NCBI GenBank assembly: GCA_010909165.1
Contig: MU008157.1
Coordinates: 372,001 to 436,000, forward strand
Length of the DNA: 64,000 nt
Direction of reading: 5' to 3'
Origin: Anthoceros angustus
Taxonomy: Eukaryota > Streptophyta > Anthocerotopsida > Anthocerotales > Anthocerotaceae
The position numbers and the translations under genes were made by a program. The notes under the pieces were generated by a model. The model was given only the letters and a program-made list of their open reading frames with translations, was not told where the DNA came from and made no database searches. Positions 33,838 to 44,006 of this stretch are shown in pieces (position 1 is the first letter of the stretch; the number at the start of each line of letters is the position of its first letter).

Positions 33838-34809
33838 TCAGGCGGACACCGCACAGGCAGCAGTGTCCCTGTTGACGAGAGCCGGCACCAGAAACCTCCA
33901 TCTCTTATAGCCAAAGACATTGAAGTTGCCACCGGTTTTCTTGTCGGTGAGGAGGTCCCCGGGGTAGCCAGGATAGGAGTGGGCGCCGTAGATGCCAGTA
34001 CAGGCGGTTGCGGCCTCCAGCGGGGCAAGCGCGTCCCCCTGGTAGAAGGCGTCGCCGAAGGGATCGGTGGAGGCGCCGGCCAGCATGGAAGCAATGTTGA
34101 TCAGCATTCCGTCCACCCCGACGTCGTTGTTGGGCGACTTTGCAGGCGCGCCGGGGGGCGCTCCGGGGAAGGAGAGCGGGGCGAAGGGCCAGGCGCAAGT
34201 GCCGGGGCACTGGGTGGCGGAATTGCCCACCCACGCCCAGGGCAGCTGCTGCCTGTGCGGCCCTCCCGCCGAGAGCACGTTGTGAGTGCCGCAGGAGTCC
34301 ATGCAGAAGCGCTCCACAAGAACATCCGCCGCGGTGAGCACCAGGTACAGCCCAGCCGCGTCCTGCTTCAACTTCCCCGCCAACGCCCGCTGCACCAGCC
34401 TGGGCAGGTCCGCCCGCTTCAGGTTCTTCCCCAGCGACCCGCGTCCGAGTACTGGCCAGCAACCGCGACCGCTGCCGGCACCGCTGTCCCCGCCGAGTCC
34501 TTGTAACCTCCGCCAACTTCCACCAGCTGTGCACGCTGGGGTCCGCGCCCCGCTGCTCTTCTGGATGGAGCGGAAGAAGCCGTTCACGATCCCCGCTGCA
34601 CCTTGAGAAGCCCCGTACCACACGATGTAGACGTTGATGAACCCGGAAGCCCCCAGCACCTTCCCCCCGTGGTACTCCAGCACCAGCGGCTGCTCCGGCA
34701 CCAGCTCCAGCAGCTTCCGCCCCGAAGCCCCGGCCTCAGAGCCCACCGCCAGCATCGCCAGCACCGCCCACGCCAGCACCACCGCCGCGCTAATGCTCGC
34801 TGCGGCCAT
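33838..34809 (-). CDS. EXORDIUM-like (phosphate-induced protein 1) secreted protein, internally frameshifted
   Basis: A 323-codon single-exon frame with a signal peptide (VVLAWAVLAMLAVGSEAGA). The body is an EXO/PHI-1 domain: VPEQPLVLEYHGGKVL, INVYIVWYG, DSCGTHNVLSAGG, AWVGNSATQCPGTCAWPFAP, KSPNNDVGVDGMLINIAS, YQGDALAPLEAATACTGIYG and GYPGDLLTDKKTGGNFNVFG. EXO-like proteins act in the apoplast in brassinosteroid- and carbon-linked growth. Residues ~88-135 are nonsense in this frame; the correct residues (DPSVHSWWKLAE, then YKDSAGTAVPAAVAVAGQYS) lie in the other two frames. Compared with the paralogue at 38.65 kb this needs +2, -1 and -1 indels at about 34555, 34508 and 34442, net zero. Either the gene is damaged or the assembly is wrong there. 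Confidence 0.85.
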   Translation of the reverse strand: MAAASISAAVVLAWAVLAMLAVGSEAGASGRKLLELVPEQPLVLEYHGGKVLGASGFINVYIVWYGASQGAAGIVNGFFRSIQKSSGARTPACTAGGSWRRLQGLGGDSGAGSGRGCWPVLGRGSLGKNLKRADLPRLVQRALAGKLKQDAAGLYLVLTAADVLVERFCMDSCGTHNVLSAGGPHRQQLPWAWVGNSATQCPGTCAWPFAPLSFPGAPPGAPAKSPNNDVGVDGMLINIASMLAGASTDPFGDAFYQGDALAPLEAATACTGIYGAHSYPGYPGDLLTDKKTGGNFNVFGYKRWRFLVPALVNRDTAACAVSA

Positions 34810-35764
34810 CTCTATCTTCTTGAATCAACTCCACGCCACTCCACTCCGCTCCACTCCACTCCGCCCCAACGCAACGCAACCCAACTAAACCCACCACAAC
34901 GCCACACCACCCAACAAAATGCAGCGCCAATCCCCGCTTGCAACCCGCCTGCCTCGCCTCCTCCCTCGGAAGAGAAGGAAGGAAGAATTCAGTTACAGAG
35001 CAGGCGGAAGCCGGAGAAGGGATGCCCCGCACAAGAAGGCTCAGGCGTTACGAAAAACTGAGACGCAACTCAGAGACAGAATTGGCAAGCGGGAGAAGAA
35101 GACCCGGGAGCGCAGGTGGGCGGCGAAGGCAAGGCGCTGGATGGAAGCGGAGGGGGGGAGCGGCGGCTCTTATAGCAATGGCGACGACGCCATGGGAGAG
35201 GGAAATCGGAGCACAGCGGCTGCCACCAGCCCCAGCTGTGGCCAGGCCGCCAGCCAGGACCAGGACCAGGACCAGGCCCCAGGAGCAGCGGCAGCGGCAG
35301 CGGCAGGACCATCTCTCTCTCTGGACAGCATCGCCCCGCCTTCCTGACAGGAAGGAGCCCGGCGCCTCTCTGGCCAGAGGGCGACGTTACGCCACTCGCG
35401 GGGCTGGCTTTCCCGGGCCGGGCCGCCAACGGGACCCGGCACTCCGCCCGAGATTAGATTAAACTACCTACTCCAACGCGCTCTACCGCTCTACCTGTCC
35501 ACCAACGCCGCTTCGGAAGCCCTTCAGAATTTCAAAATTTTCAAACACCGCACCGGCACGTGCCCTCCGGGTTTCCGAGACCGAGACGTGCCGGTCGCGA
35601 AGCCGTCCCGGGCCTGACGCGGCGCGGGACCGAGCCTCCAGCCTCGGCGGGCGGGGGCAGATAGCGTACTGTACATGCAGAGATATGCAGTGCACTGGCA
35701 GTGGCGGGATAATAATATCCTAGATATATGTGCCAGTATAATATTCGATGTTGATGCGATGCGG

Positions 35765-35860
35765 CAGCGGGCAGCGGGGAGAGTCGAACCCGGGTCTGCC
35801 GGGGGTGGCGCTTCAGCCTTGCCAGCCAGGCTAGCACCAGCGGGGAGCTTTTGCCGGTGA
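35765..35860 (-). repeat. tRNA-derived SINE head
   Basis: On the minus strand TGGTGCTAGCCTGGCTGG (35839-35822) fits an A box and CCGGGTTCGACTC (from 35793 down) fits a B box, at tRNA-like spacing. The body continues into an AT-rich segment near 35.7 kb. No target duplication was found. Confidence 0.45.
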
Positions 35861-36820
35861 GCCTGGTTGTAAGTTGTAACAATTCTCAGCACACGCGGTT
35901 ATACTAGTGCAGGTAAACCTACTCGAATTACCAGGAGCAGCGCAGCGCCACGTTTTAATTGTGAAGCTGGTCGATCACGTGAGGGGAAAAGGCGAGCGAG
36001 CGAGGCAAGGCCGAGGCCAGGCGTTTACTGTACACCAGTCATGATGAGAGTAGGTGGCGAGTTGGTGGGGCTCGCCAGTGGGGCACGCCAGTCAGTGCCA
36101 GTTGCCAGAGCCAGACGCGCCAGCCTGGTGATGCCAGCCGGGCGCCCACTTCACTTCCCAAAACCCCTTGTAACGGTAAAACCAAGGATGCGGGGCGTTA
36201 TCGTCTCCACGTCAGCCACCGAGCTGGCGTAACCTTCATGCACTGGACTCGCGGGGCCCACCGGGACCCACCGGGACCCGCCACCGCCTTTATGAGCGAC
36301 GCGTCGTCACGCTCACGGGCCATGCGGATCCGCTGCGATATCGTGTACATTCCACGCACCAACGATATTACAATTCCACCAATTGGAACATATCAGATTC
36401 CTTGCCTTCGACGTGCACGAGCATATCTCGGACATATATTCTGCTTGGATGTCTCCCTGGCCAACTCGGCTCCGGTTTGCGTTACTTTTACAGACAACGG
36501 GGCCATGTTATCCGCAATTTCCAACACCATTTTTATAACCACAAAGTAGATTAAATACTTTGTACATACAATGTACCTACATACACATGTACAAGAGTAT
36601 GCTACATTGTTGTACCACGCTGGAGATGATTGAGGGAAGAGAAGACAAACTGTTAGGATCGTGTGCCTCAAGATATGTGAAGATGGATGTCCTTCATTGA
36701 TGTACATATGGAAAGGGAAGGGAAGGGAAGAGGTGATTGTAAGGAAAGGATCACTCTTCATGAGGAACATGCCAGCTTTGGCTGCTTGTACTTTAAGAAC
36801 AACGGTATGTGAGTGAGGAA

Positions 36821-37050
36821 TTGTGGTAAGAACATGACGAGCATGTCAAGCCTGAGACGTCTCGCACACGTTCCTTCCACTGCATATGCCCACTGGATTG
36901 CGGTAAGAGCCTGACGAGCATGTCAGGCCTGAGACGTCTCGCACACGCTCCTTCCCATGCAGAAGCCCATTGGATTGTGGTAAGAGCATGACGACCATGT
37001 CAGGCTTGAGACGTCTCGCACACGTTCCTTCCACTGCAGCAGATGCCCAC
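36821..37050. repeat. 77-bp tandem repeat, three copies
   Basis: Units begin near 36821, 36900 and 36977. Each contains TAAGAGC(A/C)TGACGA(G/C)CATGTC, GCCTGAGACGTCTCGCACAC and a CCTTCC(A/C)(A/C)TGCA block. GAGACGTCTC is a perfect 10-bp palindrome in every unit. The array is non-coding. Confidence 0.82.
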
Positions 37051-38650
37051 AATAGACATTCTTGCACGCACTCCTTTCAACTACAGACACCCATATTACA
37101 CATTGTCAGCACCATCGACCACCTAGATGATGAAAGTACAGTATATGCTTACAATGTAACAAACAAGGTGCTGCCAACCATCATTTCTCATACGGGAAAC
37201 CAATCACATGTATACACAACCATTTCTCGTACAACCGTTCCAGGTCATCTAATTGCACTATAAGCTGGCATGAAGTATGCGTGTGGATTGAACGTTTGAG
37301 TAATTGATGATAAAAGTTGTACGTAATGTTTGTACATAACATCAACACCCACAATGCATATTGGAAATGCTACCATGTACTTTCTCACAACATATATACA
37401 TTGAACTTACATAAGACAAACTTATCCACAAAACTTGACACAAGTTCTTTAACCAAGACATCCATTTCAAAAAGTACTTCATCTGCAAAGTTGTAAATAT
37501 GTAACCAACATTCTTATCCATTCCGTGATTGGAGCATTCATACTAGTCTTCACATATCATATCCAGTCAAAAGGCAGCGGCAAGACCAAGCCCAGGTATG
37601 GGAACGAGCATTGCATCTCCATCACCCACCGACCCACCGGACAAGAGCGCTTGGTGTACATTGGTACATAGAGCGAGCTAGCTATGGACCAAAGGGTTTG
37701 CAAAGCGGACAAAAATGATGAAGCCAAGACGACACGATGCCATTGCCATGCACGCACAAATGTACACGGCCTTGGGAGCGTCCACGTAACAAGCGAAGCA
37801 GAGCAGGCAGACATCGGCAGCGTGCCGGAATCCCGTTCCTCTTTTCCCGTGCGAAGAGAAAGCCCTCTCCTGTGCTGCGTTTCGTGGGCTCTAAACAAAC
37901 TCCCAGCGAGCACCAACCACGCGCCAGCAGGAGGGCCCAGCCCGCAAGCTGGCGGCAACCGGTTCGATGTGGCCGCGAGCCGAGACGGTGGGGTGGCCGC
38001 CTCGTGTGGGCCGTGGATGTCGCGGCATCGGCCGCGCCACGCCGCCCCCTCCTATTCCCGATTCGGCAATCGCTGGTTTCCGCGGTCGGCACGTCGTCGC
38101 AAGCCTTGCTGCCTGGAAAACACACCTGCCGGGTTCGAACCGAGGAGCGATTCGATTCCCGACAGGGTACAGCTTGCACACCGCTTCACTAAATTGGCAG
38201 AGCGAGGATTCCCTCCGTTTCCACTCCCGTAATCTGGTCACCTCAAGTCGGCCGGTTACCCCAGGTCCCTTCCACGTAGAACCGCCCGAATCGCGTTCGC
38301 GTATCAAAGATACTGGTAGCTAGCTGGAGCCTGGTTGCAAGCTGTGAACCAGCTCCCGCTCCCGTACCGCGCCGAGCCCCCTGGGAGGGTTAAAGCCCGG
38401 CCATGGAGCTTTTCTCTTCATCCTTCTCTCTCGGCTCCTGCCTTCTCTATTCGACCCAGTTCGAGAATCTCGCTTTCTCCGAGACTTGCTTCGTCTTTCT
38501 CTTGTGCTTCTGCTGCATTGCCCGATATTGCCTTCCCTCGCATTGCCTTGCCTTGCATTGCGTTGCTTGGCATTTGATTGCGTTGTGTCGGGCTGCATTG
38601 CGTCTGGTCGGATTGCATTGGGGCAGGTTGTGGAGGGGGAATTAGCTCAC

Positions 38651-39598
38651 ATGGCGTCGAGCCGTTTGGTGATGTGCTTGCTGGCGATGGTGGTGAGCCT
38701 GAGTCTGCCTGCGCCATCGGCGCAGACCCTGGTGCCGGAGCAGCCGCTGGTGCTGGAGTACCACGGGGGGGAGGTGTTGGGGGCGGGAGGGGCCGCCATC
38801 AACGTCTACGTGCTCTTCTACGGGAGCTTCACACCGCGGCAGCAGGCGATCATCGCGGGCTTCTTCCGCTCCGTGCAGCAGAGCGGGGCGAAATCGCCCA
38901 GCGTGAAGTCGTGGTGGAATGTGGCTGCGAGGTACAAGGACGGGAAGGGGAAGGCGGTGCCTTCCGCGGTGAGGCTGGCGGGGCAGGCGTGGGACTCGGC
39001 CTACAGCCTGGGGAAGAGCTTGAAGGAGGCGGATCTGGAGAAGCTGGTGCAGGGGGCTCTGGAGGGGAAGACGCTGCCGCGGGACGCCAGCGGGCTCTAC
39101 TTCCTGCTCACCGCGGCGGACGTGCAGGTGGAGACCTTCTGCCGGGACTCGTGCGGGAAGCACCGGGTGCTGCAGCAGCAGGGCGGGAAGGTGGCGTACG
39201 CCTGGGTGGGCAATTCCGCGAGGCAGTGCCCAGGGATGTGTGCCTGGCCCTTCGCCCCCCTCCCCTTCCCCGGGGCCCCCGCTGCTGCTCCGGCCAAGTC
39301 GCCTAATGGCGATGTCGGGATCGACGGGATGGTGATCAACATTGCGTCCATGATGGCTGGAGCCGCCACCAACCCGTTCGGGAACGCGTTCTACCAGGGG
39401 AATTCGCTGGCGCCTTTGGAGGCTGCTACCGCGTGCACAGGGAATTACGGCCCGCACTCCTACCCAGGCTACCCCGGGGATTTGCTCACCGACGCCCGCA
39501 CCGGAGGGAGCTTCAATGTCTACGGATACAAGAAATGGAGGTTCGTGCTGCCCGCATTGGTTGATCCCGCCACGGCAGCCTGCACTGTTTCAGCTTAA
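38651..39598 (+). CDS. EXORDIUM-like (phosphate-induced protein 1) secreted protein
   Basis: An intact 315-residue single-exon gene. ATG 38651 is chosen because it opens a classic signal peptide (MASSRLVMCLLAMVVSLSLP, ending near APSAQT); the frame itself is open further upstream. The EXO domain is complete: VPEQPLVLEYHGGEVLG, INVYVLFYGSFTPRQQAII, SVKSWWNVAARYKDGKGKAV, GLYFLLTAADVQVETFC, DSCGKHRVL, NSARQCPGMCAWPFAPLPFP, NGDVGIDGMVINIASMMAG and GYPGDLLTDARTGGSFNVYG. Apoplastic role in growth responses is known for the family. It is the close paralogue of the minus-strand gene at 33.8-34.8 kb, arranged head to head, and serves as the reference for the frameshifts there. Confidence 0.93.
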   Translation: MASSRLVMCLLAMVVSLSLPAPSAQTLVPEQPLVLEYHGGEVLGAGGAAINVYVLFYGSFTPRQQAIIAGFFRSVQQSGAKSPSVKSWWNVAARYKDGKGKAVPSAVRLAGQAWDSAYSLGKSLKEADLEKLVQGALEGKTLPRDASGLYFLLTAADVQVETFCRDSCGKHRVLQQQGGKVAYAWVGNSARQCPGMCAWPFAPLPFPGAPAAAPAKSPNGDVGIDGMVINIASMMAGAATNPFGNAFYQGNSLAPLEAATACTGNYGPHSYPGYPGDLLTDARTGGSFNVYGYKKWRFVLPALVDPATAACTVSA

Positions 39599-39603
39599 AG
39601 ACA

Positions 39604-40055
39604 GTCTGATGGACAGTGAGTGCAATTCCTCTGCATTTTGCTCCGGTGGGCTGTTCCAATTTTGAGCAAGTGCAATGTCTCTGCATTTGGCTGTGGTGGG
39701 CCGTTCCAATTTTGAGACTACGAGTGTACAGATAGTGTTCCTAGTTTTGGGATGTATACATACATACATACCTACACATTCTTTTGTGTACATACAGTGT
39801 GATTTTATAAACAAGAGCAACTTCTTCCGGTTTTACTTGTTGGTGTAAGGAAAGGAATGGAAGGTCATGGGCTGGGTGAGTATCGGGCTTTGTGACGGCA
39901 GCTTGCTGCTCAAGCAAGTTTGTGGTAGTGTGAATTGATAAGAAGACCATCTTGTCAGGGCTACTTGCTGGTGTAAGGAGGGAATGGGGAGATCATGGTT
40001 GGTTTAGTATCACATAGTTGTGATGGCAGCTTGCTGCTCAAGCAAGCGAGCTGAC
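39604..40055. repeat. Short direct duplications downstream of the EXORDIUM-like gene
   Basis: Two ~54-bp copies at 39612-39716 share CTCTGCATTT and GTTCCAATTTTGAG. Two ~125-bp copies at about 39832-40047 share GGTGTAAGGA and GGCAGCTTGCTGCTCAAGCA. Both pairs lie in the likely 3' UTR and flank. Confidence 0.7.
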
Positions 40056-41279
40056 AATCATGCTAGTGTGTGTTGCACTCAAGAGCGTGCGGGTGATTCC
40101 TGCTTTGCTTCCGTGTGTGAGCTTCGTCGAGGACAAGTCTGCAGCTTGCAAGTATCTGCCTGTTAGGCCACGCTGACATGATTCCTCTCTGGCAAGGCTA
40201 GTCTGCACTCCTGGCTGTAGGTACTTCTAGCCCATGTCAAGGGGCAGCGTTCAGCACATAATATCTGGCAGCATCATTTGTACCTGCCCTCACTAGTCAC
40301 ACAGCAGAGCCACATTACGTGTGACACTGCACATAGTCCACCTCCTGGGCTGCTCCCTGACACAGAATGATAAGGTTGGTGTTGCTTCAGTGTGGGAAGA
40401 GAAGGAGAATAGGGTTTTGAGTACAATTGTTGTCTTCGAGTATGTTGTCTCATTGCTGCTGCCCCAAGAAATCAACTCCAATACCTCAAGACGGCTTGCA
40501 GTAACTGTTTCCACTTGCAAGCCAATTGGCTTCGGATAGTTGGGGAAATATCTCCCCTCGCTGCCTTTGTCTGGGCTCTTTGTGTGTCAGTCCACATGCC
40601 TGATGTTCATCACAAGCAAGCTCCTTCCTGCTGCTCTCCATTCTTCCGTGTGGTCTTCAAATGATGTGCTGTGCTGGCCCTCCGTGGAGTCCGTGCTGCA
40701 GGCCAAAGCCATCCGTCCACGTCACAGTACCACACAGATCGCTCAGCACACCTCACCGCTGATTGCTCGTGTCAATCTGTTAAACATCACCTCCGAGGCA
40801 TCAGATCGGGCCACAATCTCGCTGACGTCACAAGTGGTAGAGACGGGAGGATAAGATGTTACCATTCCGACAGGGATGGCACAGCTTCTCGTGAAGAACT
40901 TTTGACTTTCTACGTTTATGAACTACTAACATATTTTGACATCTTGTGTGAGGTGTCTTGGAAGGAAGGGTTACCTTAGCGGGGGTCATGGCTTGATGTA
41001 CTGAGGCCATTCGACATGAAGTCGGGACCAAACAATCCAAGAGCAGGTGATCTGAATGAGCTGGGATACTTCCAGTGACGAGATGCAGTCCCTGGTTTCT
41101 TCTCTCAGCCCGTGTGATGGGCTGCTACTCTGGCCGCTGGGCGGGTGGCCGCTAGGCGGGCAGAGTAGCAGCCCATCAGCAGTTTGAGGCGAACATCGTT
41201 GTGCTCGTTGCCGAAGTCCTTTGCCAGCTTTGCAACCCTGGAGAGGAGCTTATCACACTTTGGGTGATCCTCTTCAGAA
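40056..41279. other. Upstream region of the PPR gene
   Basis: Overlapping short frames without a domain. The main structure is a hairpin at 41116-41177. The PPR promoter and 5' UTR must lie here. Confidence 0.4.
41116..41177. promoter_or_regulatory. Perfect 17-bp inverted repeat, possible 5' UTR hairpin
   Basis: GATGGGCTGCTACTCTG at 41116-41132 is exactly complementary to 41161-41177. The 28-base loop is itself a 13-base GC-rich direct repeat (GCCGCTGGGCGGG / GCCGCTAGGCGGG). It lies about 100-165 bases before the PPR start codon. A regulatory role is inference. Confidence 0.5.
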
Positions 41280-44006
41280 ATGGACTTTGTTGCTGGGATC
41301 CAGCTACCTGAGAGGGCTGGGCCTCCAGGTGCTGCGGGTCATGCGCTGCCTATGAGTGCTGGGCGAGGCAGTGTGTCAGGTGGGTCTTTGGATGGTGTAA
41401 GCTTACCTCAACTGGGAGAGTACTCCTGGACAACGCTGATATTGCAACATGCCAAGGGTGGGCAAGGCAGACGGGCTCTCAAGATGTATCAGGAAATGCG
41501 GAAGCGGGGAGTGGAACCAAGGCCACGCACATTCGTGGCTTTGTTGAAGGCGTCCAGTAGCTTGCAGGACCTCAGAAGTGCTATGCAGATCCACGCAGAG
41601 GTTGTGAGAAATGGGTTTGAGAGAGATTTGTATGTGAGCACCATGCTGCTGGATGCTTATGCAAAATGCGGGAGCCTGGAGAATGCCCGGCGGGTGTTTG
41701 AGGAGATGTCCCATCGTGATGTGGTTTCCTGGAATGCCATGATTTTAGGGTATGCCCAGATGCAGAAGGGTGACGAGGCTTTGCATCTGTATGAGCGGAT
41801 GCAGCTGGAAGGTGTGGTCCGTAACGACCGAACTTATGTTGGTGCGCTCAAGGCTTGCAGTTCCATCGCAGAAATAGATGCTAGGAATGGTGGTGATGGG
41901 ATAGCAGTTAGGAAACGATGCTTGGAAACCGTGAGAACCATCCACGCGGACCTTGAGAAGGGGGATGTTTTGTCAAATGTGTTTGTTGGGAACATGCTAG
42001 TGGATGCGTATGCGACTTGTGGGAGCCTGGAGGATGCCAGGCGGGTGTTTGAGGAGATGCCTGACCGGAGTGTGGTGTCCTGGAATGCCATCATCTTGCA
42101 GTATGCCCAGAAGGAGAATGGGAAAGAGGCTTTGCGCTTGTACTCTCGGATGCAACAGGAGGGTGTGGTCCCGAATGACAGGACCTATGTTGGAGCGCTG
42201 AAGGCTTGCAGTACCATTGCCGAGCTAGCGGGTGATGTATTACTTGTCAAGAAAGAGTGTGCGGAAAATGTGAGAGCCATCCACGTTGCTGTTGAGAAGG
42301 CAAGCTTTGGGGCAGATGTGTTTGTGAGGAACATGCTGTTGGATGCGTATGCAAAATGTGGTAGCCTGGAGGATGCTAGGCAGGTTTTTGAGGGAATGCC
42401 TCATCAGAATGTGGTGTTGTGGAATACCATGATCATGGGGTACACTCAGATGGAGAGGGGTGAAGAAGCTTTGGAGTTGTATTCACGGATGCAACAGGAA
42501 GGTATAGTACCTGATGACCGGACATACGTTGCTGCGGTCAAGGCTTGCAGTGTCATTGCGGATCTGGCAGAGAGGAACGGTGGTGATGGAACCCTTGTAA
42601 AAACGAAATGCCTCGAAACAGTGAGGGCTATTCACACTGTGGTTGAGAAGGGGGAGTTTCCTCCGAATGTATATGTGGGGAACATGCTAGTGGAGGCATA
42701 TGTGACCTGTGGCACCCTGGAGGACGCTAGACAGGTGTTTGAGAAAATGCCTCATCGGAATGTGGTTTCTTGGAATGCCTTGATTCTGGGGTACGCCCAG
42801 ATGGAGAGGGGTGAACAGGCTTTGCAATTGTTCTCATTGATGCAAAAGGAAGGTGTTGTCCCTAACGATCGAACATATGTTGCTGTACTCAAGGCGTGCA
42901 GTGCCATTGCAGAGTTGGGGGACACAACTGGTAGTACTAGGACCCTGGTCAAGGCACAGTGCTTAGAGACCGTGAGAGAGATTCACATTGAGATCGGGAA
43001 CGGCAGCTTCAAGCAGGATGTATTTGTTGGCACCATGCTGGTGGATGCCTATGCGAAATGTGGAAGCCTAGAGGATGCTCGAAAGGTATTTGAAGAAATG
43101 CCGCATCGTGATGTTGTTTCCTGGAATTCCATGATCTTGGGTTATGCCCGGATGAACAAGGGTGAAGAAGCTCTGCAAGTGTACAGAGAGATGCAACAAG
43201 CAGGTGTGGTCCCAAATGACAGGACATATGCGTGTGCACTCACTGCCTGTGGAAATGTGGCAGGATTAGAAATGGGAAAGGAAATCCATGCCCAGATTTT
43301 GAAAGCTGGCCTGGAGTCGGACTCGTTCTTGTGTAGTAGTTTGATAGATATGTATGCTAAATGTTCGTGCATGGTGAATGCCCGGCAGCTGTTCGAAGCC
43401 TTGCCTACTAGGGATGTCGTGGCATGGAATGCATTGATTGTGGGATATGCCCATCAAGGCGAGAGTGAAGTTGTCTTTGACTTGTTCAATAGGATGCAGG
43501 TGGAGGGTGTACAGCCAGGCCCCATAACTTTTCTTGGTCTTCTCAGTGTATGCAGTCATGCCGGTCTAGTGGATAGGGGCCACAAGTACTTTGCGGCCAT
43601 GAGCAGAGACTATGGCATCACTCCCACAATTCAGCACTACAATTGCATGGTTGATCTACTGGGCCGTGCAGGCCAAGTCCAAGAGGCCATGGAGATGGTA
43701 AAGACGATGCCGTTCGAACCGGACAGTGCAGGTTGGAAATCTGTTTTGGGGGCCTGTCGAAAGTGGGGACATGTTGCTCTTGGGAAGCAGGCTTTTGAAG
43801 GTGCTGTGAGGTTAGATAAAAACGACGCTGCAGCTTACGTTTTGATGTCAAACATCTACAAGGATGCTAACTTGCCGGAAGAGGCAAATAAGATGCAAGA
43901 GATGAGAAAGCAGTCGCAAGTCTGGAAGGAACCCGGACAAACCTGCTGGATGGACGCAAGTGGGAATGCTCATGTGTTTTGCAGCGGGAGGTCGAGGACA
44001 CCCTGA
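41280..44006 (+). CDS. PLS-class PPR protein with E-type C-terminus, intronless
   Basis: 908 residues in a single exon. The core is a long row of P, L and S motifs; blocks such as NMLVDAYATCGSLEDARRVF, EEMPHRDVVSWNSMILGYAR and GVVPNDRTYV recur with a period of ~340-355 bases (markers at about 41640, 41992, 42330, 42685 and 43034). Between blocks is an unusual spacer with CLETVRxIH. The end shows E1/E2 motifs (YNCMVDLLGRAGQVQEAMEM, then AYVLMSNIYKDANLPEEANK) and stops after DASGNAHVFCSGRSRTP, so there is no DYW deaminase. PLS-E proteins usually bind organellar RNA for C-to-U editing with a DYW partner. The N-terminus (MDFVAGIQLPERAGPPGAAG) is not a clear transit peptide, so the true start or localisation is uncertain. 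Confidence 0.92.
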   Translation: MDFVAGIQLPERAGPPGAAGHALPMSAGRGSVSGGSLDGVSLPQLGEYSWTTLILQHAKGGQGRRALKMYQEMRKRGVEPRPRTFVALLKASSSLQDLRSAMQIHAEVVRNGFERDLYVSTMLLDAYAKCGSLENARRVFEEMSHRDVVSWNAMILGYAQMQKGDEALHLYERMQLEGVVRNDRTYVGALKACSSIAEIDARNGGDGIAVRKRCLETVRTIHADLEKGDVLSNVFVGNMLVDAYATCGSLEDARRVFEEMPDRSVVSWNAIILQYAQKENGKEALRLYSRMQQEGVVPNDRTYVGALKACSTIAELAGDVLLVKKECAENVRAIHVAVEKASFGADVFVRNMLLDAYAKCGSLEDARQVFEGMPHQNVVLWNTMIMGYTQMERGEEALELYSRMQQEGIVPDDRTYVAAVKACSVIADLAERNGGDGTLVKTKCLETVRAIHTVVEKGEFPPNVYVGNMLVEAYVTCGTLEDARQVFEKMPHRNVVSWNALILGYAQMERGEQALQLFSLMQKEGVVPNDRTYVAVLKACSAIAELGDTTGSTRTLVKAQCLETVREIHIEIGNGSFKQDVFVGTMLVDAYAKCGSLEDARKVFEEMPHRDVVSWNSMILGYARMNKGEEALQVYREMQQAGVVPNDRTYACALTACGNVAGLEMGKEIHAQILKAGLESDSFLCSSLIDMYAKCSCMVNARQLFEALPTRDVVAWNALIVGYAHQGESEVVFDLFNRMQVEGVQPGPITFLGLLSVCSHAGLVDRGHKYFAAMSRDYGITPTIQHYNCMVDLLGRAGQVQEAMEMVKTMPFEPDSAGWKSVLGACRKWGHVALGKQAFEGAVRLDKNDAAAYVLMSNIYKDANLPEEANKMQEMRKQSQVWKEPGQTCWMDASGNAHVFCSGRSRTP

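Larger units (their letters stand above)
34810..38650. other. Shared upstream region between the divergent EXORDIUM-like genes
   Basis: About 3.8 kb with no supported gene. Next to the minus-strand gene is a CCACTCCA/CCAACGCAACG-type low-complexity leader (34830-34910) and a CCAGGA hexamer run (35256-35280). A tRNA-like SINE head lies at 35765-35850 and a triplicated 77-bp repeat at 36821-37050. Long GC-rich frames at 37.6-38.3 kb overlap on both strands and show no domain. The last ~250 bases before 38651 are pyrimidine/TTGCATTG-rich and likely the 5' UTR of the plus-strand gene. Confidence 0.45.

Noticed and set aside
34919-35462. Arg/Gln-rich plus-strand frames of 142-174 codons upstream of the EXO-like gene
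   Set aside because: GC-rich, low-complexity sequence open on several frames; it is more likely the 5' UTR and promoter of the divergent gene.
37684-38323. Several 120-180 codon frames on both strands
   Set aside because: They overlap in five frames in a GC-rich stretch with no recognisable domain. A B-box-like GGGTTCGAACC at 38131 was seen, but no A box could be paired with it.
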